Shown one piece after another: positions 62,903 through 64,000 of a stretch of DNA of 64,000 nt (within the stretch, counting starts at the first letter, position 1; the number at the start of each line of letters is the position of its first letter). The position numbers were made by a program, and so were the translations under genes. The notes under the pieces are model-generated. The model ran no database searches. It saw nothing but the letters and a program-made list of their open reading frames with translations, and had not been told where the DNA came from. Source of the stretch: Prevotella sp. (lineage in GTDB: Bacteria; Bacteroidota; Bacteroidia; Bacteroidales; Bacteroidaceae); NCBI GenBank assembly GCA_017651265.1, contig JAGCDO010000067.1, positions 26,446 to 90,445 on the forward strand. The letters are read 5' to 3'.

Positions 62903-63202
62903 TCAAAATACAGCGGCACATGCCTTTCTGATGTCTGACAGTTTTGCAAGCAATGTCTTTTTCTGTTTAGCAATCGACATATTATAACGCGACTGCATAT
63001 TAATCAGCAATTCCGGATTGATGCCGAGGGCAGCTTCCATCATTAGCGCAAAGTCTGTTGTTACAGGACGTTTCCCGTTAAGAATCTCATTCAGCTGCGT
63101 ATAAGGCACATGAAGTATTTCTGAGAATTTTTTCTGGGTAATACCTCTTGCTTCCAGTTCTTCTTTCAGTATATCACCAGGATGCGTTGTTGTTCTGTTC
63201 AT
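62903..63202 (-). CDS. HigA-type antitoxin
   Basis: 99-aa XRE-type DNA-binding protein: HPGDILKEELEARGITQKKFSEILHVPYTQLNEILNGKRPVTTDFALMMEAALG, the VapI/HigA pattern. It binds its own promoter and neutralises the toxin encoded 13 nt upstream. Toxin-before-antitoxin order is characteristic of HigBA. The C-terminal part ends with a Lys-rich helix. Confidence 0.88.
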   Translation of the reverse strand: MNRTTTHPGDILKEELEARGITQKKFSEILHVPYTQLNEILNGKRPVTTDFALMMEAALGINPELLINMQSRYNMSIAKQKKTLLAKLSDIRKACAAVF

Positions 63203-63215
63203 CGTTGTTCCTCCT

Positions 63216-63524
63216 TTATTTATAATGGTTTGTAATATCAGTTACTGTACAGATTGTAATTACTTTCTCGTTTCCTTCATTTCGAACCCTGAATTCTAAC
63301 CGATAATGATAGTCTATTCTTATTGAATAATATCCGTTGTCAAGAGCTTCAAAATTAAGAGAATTGAACACAAATAGATCTTCAATACGAGTTGCTGCCA
63401 TCAGTGTATCAATACGCTTCTGATATTTTGATATGATGGATTTCTGAAATCTATATTTCTTGTTCTTACATTTTCCATCAATGTATAGTTCTTCAAGATA
63501 CTCTTTTTCGTACTCAATTACCAT
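63216..63524 (-). CDS. HigB/RelE-type toxin
   Basis: 102 aa. YLEELYIDGKCKNKKYRFQKSIISKYQKRIDTLMAA and YYSIRIDYHYRLEFRVRNEG match HigB-type plasmid-maintenance toxins (RelE fold), which cut mRNA on the ribosome. It is the first gene of a two-gene operon with HigA and has its own promoter. Confidence 0.87.
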   Translation of the reverse strand: MVIEYEKEYLEELYIDGKCKNKKYRFQKSIISKYQKRIDTLMAATRIEDLFVFNSLNFEALDNGYYSIRIDYHYRLEFRVRNEGNEKVITICTVTDITNHYK

Positions 63525-63542
63525 AAATGTTCAATTTTAGTG

Positions 63543-63550
63543 CAAAGATA
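63543..63550 (-). promoter_or_regulatory. -7 promoter box of the HigBA operon
   Basis: CAAAGATA on plus, TATCTTTG on minus, with TTTG (CAAA at 63571-63574) at 20-nt spacing. Confidence 0.8.
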
Positions 63551-63765
63551 ATGATAATAAATGATATTCACAAATTTAGTGAAGAAAAAGTGAGCAACAA
63601 CGTTAATAACCATTCTACACACTTTTATTAATTTTGTTTGGTTTTGTTCAGATTCTGTCGGATTTCTGCCCTTAGGGCATACAACTCTTTCCTATTTGAT
63701 TCGAGCTCCCTATCTATATCATGCAGATTTTTAGGGAGTTTCTTGGAAGTTTTAAAATATTATTG

Positions 63766-63773
63766 TATATTTG
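63766..63773 (+). promoter_or_regulatory. -7 promoter box of a short transcript
   Basis: TATATTTG with CTTG at 63742-63745 at 20-nt spacing, 20 nt before a 31-codon frame. Confidence 0.6.
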
Positions 63774-63793
63774 CACACAGGAAAAGACGATCT

Positions 63794-63889
63794 ATGCACA
63801 ACCGGAAACTAATAGACCCATTGCCTGATCCGTTCAGGCCATTTACTGACCATCAACATGGTCAGCGGGTAATAACGGTTTCCTCTTAA
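63794..63889 (+). CDS. Possible 31-aa protein or small RNA
   Basis: A frame of 31 codons starts MHNRKLIDPLPDPFRPFTDH. It sits in a transcript with a good promoter, and RNA pairing is visible (GACCAT/ATGGTC at about 63846-63861; GGAAAC/GTTTCC flanks). It could be a small RNA with or without translation. The longer frame from 63638 was rejected. Confidence 0.3.
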   Translation: MHNRKLIDPLPDPFRPFTDHQHGQRVITVSS

Positions 63890-63908
63890 TACCTGGGAAT
63901 TCTTTTTG

Positions 63909-64000
63909 TTGCATGTTGCATGTTGCATGTTGCATTAAGGTCGTTCAAATAGGTAAAGATGATGAGAATAGTTATATATTATAAGTATATATAATTTATA
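63909..64000 (+). repeat. Probable heptad element E, cut by the window end
   Basis: Four exact copies of the 7-mer GTTGCAT (63909-63936), then about 30 nt, then GAGAATAGT, which is the GAGA + ATAG junction of the paired elements, then AT-rich sequence to the window end. The right arm, if present, is outside. Confidence 0.5.

Noticed and set aside
63638-63889. 83-codon plus-strand frame near the window end
   Set aside because: Its first part is upstream of the promoter box at 63766; only the last 31 codons could be in the transcript.

Overview
The window looks like a chromosomal stretch of a Prevotella-like member of Bacteroidales. Evidence: many promoters carry the Bacteroidota -7 box TAnnTTTG with a TTTG-like -33 box about 20 nt upstream; there are two Oar-like TonB-dependent receptors with carboxypeptidase-regulatory-like N-termini; there is a type IX secretion plug (DUF5103) protein; and DUF4836, DUF4301 and DUF4890 proteins are present. 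No ribosomal RNA, plasmid or phage structural genes were seen.

Layout. 0.2-5.3 kb: one operon with a nucleoside-type MFS transporter, rsmE, a DUF4836 lipoprotein and an ABC ATPase/permease pair. 5.5-12.2 kb: duplicated giant TonB-dependent receptors. 12.2-25.7 kb: mostly housekeeping genes (cupin, DUF4890, clpC, AAA ATPase, XRE-cupin regulator, acyl-CoA synthetase, gyrA, two TPR lipoprotein/exported proteins, T9SS plug). 25.7-28.3 kb: repeat-rich region with an Rpn-type nuclease gene between long direct repeats, then a promoter-rod-terminator structured RNA. 28.3-36.4 kb: a three-gene, restriction-modification-like defence operon (PLD/SNF2 helicase, Eco57I-type methylase, AbiGi-like protein) and an acidic coiled-coil protein. 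36.4-44.1 kb: RNase P RNA, BrkB-family membrane protein, malic enzyme, TetR regulator, RelA-type (p)ppGpp synthetase. 44.1-46.1 kb: a 46-bp inverted repeat, 22-nt tandem repeats and a DUF3791/DUF3990 toxin-antitoxin-like operon. 46.1-54.2 kb: a nine-gene operon centred on a tandem-ATPase FtsK/EssC-like protein and small helical WNDxV proteins, which resembles a type VII secretion module in a Gram-negative organism. 54.4-63.5 kb: DUF4301, ABC-F, engB, recR, a small membrane protein, a GT2 glycosyltransferase, twin tRNA-Asp, GNAT, kdsB and a HigBA-like toxin-antitoxin pair.

The two strongest candidates for something undescribed are (1) the FtsK/WNDxV operon at 46.1-54.2 kb, whose parts suggest a cytoplasmic translocase, small helical-hairpin substrates and a zinc-ribbon/TonB-C envelope protein; and (2) a family of intergenic elements built from four 7-nt tandem repeats, GAGA, a conserved 51- or 57-nt core, TCTC and the reverse-complement repeats. 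Four complete copies lie within 6.2 kb, a probable fifth is cut by the window end, and single-arm arrays sit at three other gene junctions. The 7-mer differs between copies (one 7-mer is used twice) while arm complementarity is kept.

All family assignments are from reading translated sequence by eye; no database search, folding program or alignment program was run. GC counts quoted were counted by hand on single 60-nt lines.
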